Shown: one piece after another, positions 62,434 to 64,000 of the stretch | Layout: each line of letters opens with the position of its first letter | How positions within the stretch are numbered: the stretch's first letter is position 1 | Assembly (NCBI RefSeq): GCF_000149955.1 | Contig: NW_017264846.1 | Span: 261,171-325,170 of the forward strand | Direction of reading: 5' to 3' | Source: Fusarium oxysporum f. sp. lycopersici 4287 | Lineage: Eukaryota; Ascomycota; Sordariomycetes; Hypocreales; Nectriaceae | Length of the DNA: 64,000 bases | Made by a program: the position numbers and the translations under genes | The notes under the pieces: model-generated | Told to the model about the DNA's origin: nothing | What the model saw: only the letters and a program-made list of their open reading frames with translations | Databases searched by the model: none

Positions 62434-63372
62434 TCATCTGACAGGTTTCTGGAGGATCCCTTCACAGTGGTCGTCAAAGTGGAGGTTGAAGTGCCTCACG
62501 CTGTGCATAAACTTCTCTGTCATGTCAAGCTTTTGGTCACGGCCAAAGAGAGTCTCGACGAATTCGACACCAGCATTCTCGCCAAGGCCAGCTTGGCTCC
62601 GCTTAGCAACCTTAAGCATGGGTGCTTCACAGATTTTGAGAAGGGAGCGGAGCTTCTCGGTAAGGCAGCAACCGGCCTCGATGAACTTCTCAACACGGTC
62701 ACGGTCGGCGGCACTGTAAATGTGGCCCACTATTTTCTTTGCTCGCTTCACTTTATCGGCAAGTTGGATGAGGAGGAGCCACATATCACCGGCCATATCA
62801 GAAATAGGAGCGCTAGGACCATGACAATACGTGGTCCAGTCATAAATCCACTTCCCGAGATTGTTGGCATCAAAGACGCTGCCTAGGAGTAAGATAGGTT
62901 CCTCGCTAGGCTCCCAGTGCTTGAGCGAGTATCCGGAGGGGATGCGATGCTTGCAAGCATCGGCATCAGTGGCCTTAGGTGTATGGGATGAGGATAGGTG
63001 TCTACTATGGTAAGATTCAACGGAGCGTATATTCTGAATTTGAGTTCGAGAAATACTAGCGATTCGATGGTTGTCATTGCCAAAGCTCTTGTAAGGCAGA
63101 TGTTGAAATGAATCGTATATGGAAGGTATCTGCTTTTTAGAGATAGACTTATTGCTGACGGTGAACGCAGCATCATGCAGATTCACGTTCTGGCCCCTAC
63201 ACTGTCCTCCGCCATTGTTGAATAATTGGCAATCAGTAGCGAATCGGGTACCAGTGCCTCTTCCATATGCGCCGGAATTCGAGCCATAGATGGATGCGAC
63301 ATGATATCCATGGCTGTTGTAACGAGGGGATCCCGTAGCAGGCATGCAGAGTTCATAGTCGTAAATTCTCAT
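62434..63372 (-). CDS. Conserved fungal protein of unknown function
   Basis: The first ATG of the open frame is at 63372 (MRIYDYELCMPATGSPRYNS). The stop is at 62434, giving 312 aa in a single exon. The N-terminal half is Ser/His/Tyr/Asn-rich and probably disordered. The C-terminal domain reads GYSLKHWEPSEEPILLLGSV, FDANNLGKWIYDWTTYCHGP, SDMAGDMWLLLIQLADKVKR. This is a block I recognise as conserved in Aspergillus and other ascomycete proteins, sometimes labelled vegetative cell wall gp1-like in databases, without known function. No signal peptide or membrane segment. No lesions seen. A small intron in the N-terminal half cannot be excluded. Confidence 0.65.
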   Translation of the reverse strand: MRIYDYELCMPATGSPRYNSHGYHVASIYGSNSGAYGRGTGTRFATDCQLFNNGGGQCRGQNVNLHDAAFTVSNKSISKKQIPSIYDSFQHLPYKSFGNDNHRIASISRTQIQNIRSVESYHSRHLSSSHTPKATDADACKHRIPSGYSLKHWEPSEEPILLLGSVFDANNLGKWIYDWTTYCHGPSAPISDMAGDMWLLLIQLADKVKRAKKIVGHIYSAADRDRVEKFIEAGCCLTEKLRSLLKICEAPMLKVAKRSQAGLGENAGVEFVETLFGRDQKLDMTEKFMHSVRHFNLHFDDHCEGILQKPVR

Positions 63373-64000
63373 CTTGTTGACATAAGGATATGTTGTGGCA
63401 ATCGACAACAGTTCTACCCTTAGGTACGTATAGTCGCAACGACTTAGTCAAGTTGAGAAGAACAGGAGGAAGATGAAGAGGAGTGTGGTATTGACAGAAA
63501 ACTTATTACAGCGTCTTGCGGATTAACCAACGCAAGCCACCATCTGGTTACAACATACTAAAAATAAGAAACTCGACGTCGAGTAATTCGAGAGTTCAGA
63601 ACATAGGATTAGGTCGAGGAGTGACGAGAATATAGTTGACTGATGCCACCAAACCGAAGTCAACTATTTGCCAAGTGTCGAGACAAGGGGCGACAATTGA
63701 TGTGGCAGATTCTGCTCGGAGTCTGAAACCAGAGGAATATTGAGCCAGAAGCTAAAAACGAGGCGCTATGCCGCTCGTAAGCATGCAAAATTGTTGGGGT
63801 ATCGTGTTTTCACTACTGTGCTCGATAGCGGTAGCAGATATGTGAATGGTAAATAGAGGGTACGCGATGCACAGAAACTGGCTGCTCGGCTTATCATTGG
63901 CGTGTGAGTTAGGGGGGTTGGTGGGGTGGGCGGCGCGCGGGCTTGTGAGTGAAACCAATACTGGGGTCAAGTCAACCGACTGAACCTTAACAAAATACCC
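63373..64000. other. 5' flank of the last gene
   Basis: The presumed promoter of the minus-strand gene at 62434-63372. A 72-codon minus frame at 63752-63970 is unsupported. No repeat was recognised. Confidence 0.4.

Overview
This window comes from a filamentous ascomycete, most probably one of the Eurotiales (Aspergillus/Penicillium type). The evidence is short GT-AG introns of about 45-150 bp, an FlbA-like RGS protein, fungal bZIP and bHLH regulators, a CBM21 phosphatase-targeting subunit, and fungal transposon families (hAT, Tc1/mariner, pogo/Fot1, MULE, Tad/I-like LINEs, small LTRs). Two runs of N (35555-35893 and 58251-58997) mark it as a draft scaffold. No rRNA, convincing tRNA or CRISPR was seen.

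Layout. 1-1.8 kb: two gene remnants and a RING-H2 membrane protein. 2.6-6.1 kb: a decayed hAT transposase and a Tc1 relic. 6.3-7.3 kb: a bHLH factor on the minus strand. 8.6-9.1 kb: a MITE with perfect terminal inverted repeats (TIRs) and a pogo fragment. 10.1-11.8 kb: an FlbA-like DEP/RGS gene. 11.9-13.9 kb: a MULE fragment, a LINE fragment and a bZIP gene cut in its basic region. 14.5-15.5 kb: an intact bZIP gene. 16.2-19.4 kb: a hAT element carrying a solo LTR. 19.4-21.4 kb: a LINE tail, a broken DJ-1/PfpI gene and a broken DOMON-cytochrome b561 gene. 22.5-27.1 kb: a nearly full LINE. 27.5-29.2 kb: a single-exon fungal protein. 29.5-34.2 kb: a Tc1 element, an LTR, a LINE and an LEA-like (DUF3659-type) fragment. 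34.6-36 kb: a second bHLH gene with an assembly gap. 37.7-39.0 kb: a CBM21/PP1-targeting protein. 39.2-52.7 kb: almost solid mobile DNA around a truncated DUF3505/OrsD-like gene. 53.6-55.9 kb: a TPR-CHAT protein. 56-61.2 kb: two pogo-class elements. 62.4-63.4 kb: a conserved fungal protein.

The genes do not form one pathway. They are regulators (two bHLH, two bZIP, RGS, RING, phosphatase-targeting) and lineage-specific proteins stranded in a transposon graveyard. Many stop codons in the relics look like C-to-T or G-to-A changes (TGG to TGA/TAG, CAG/CAA to TAG/TAA, CGA to TGA), and two Tc1 relics have a catalytic Asp changed to Asn. This is the pattern expected of repeat-induced point mutation (RIP), although no RIP index could be computed here. 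The same kind of change occurs in gene-like sequences (the 5' part of the FlbA-like gene and the TPR-CHAT gene), so several accessory genes may be paralogues caught by the same process.
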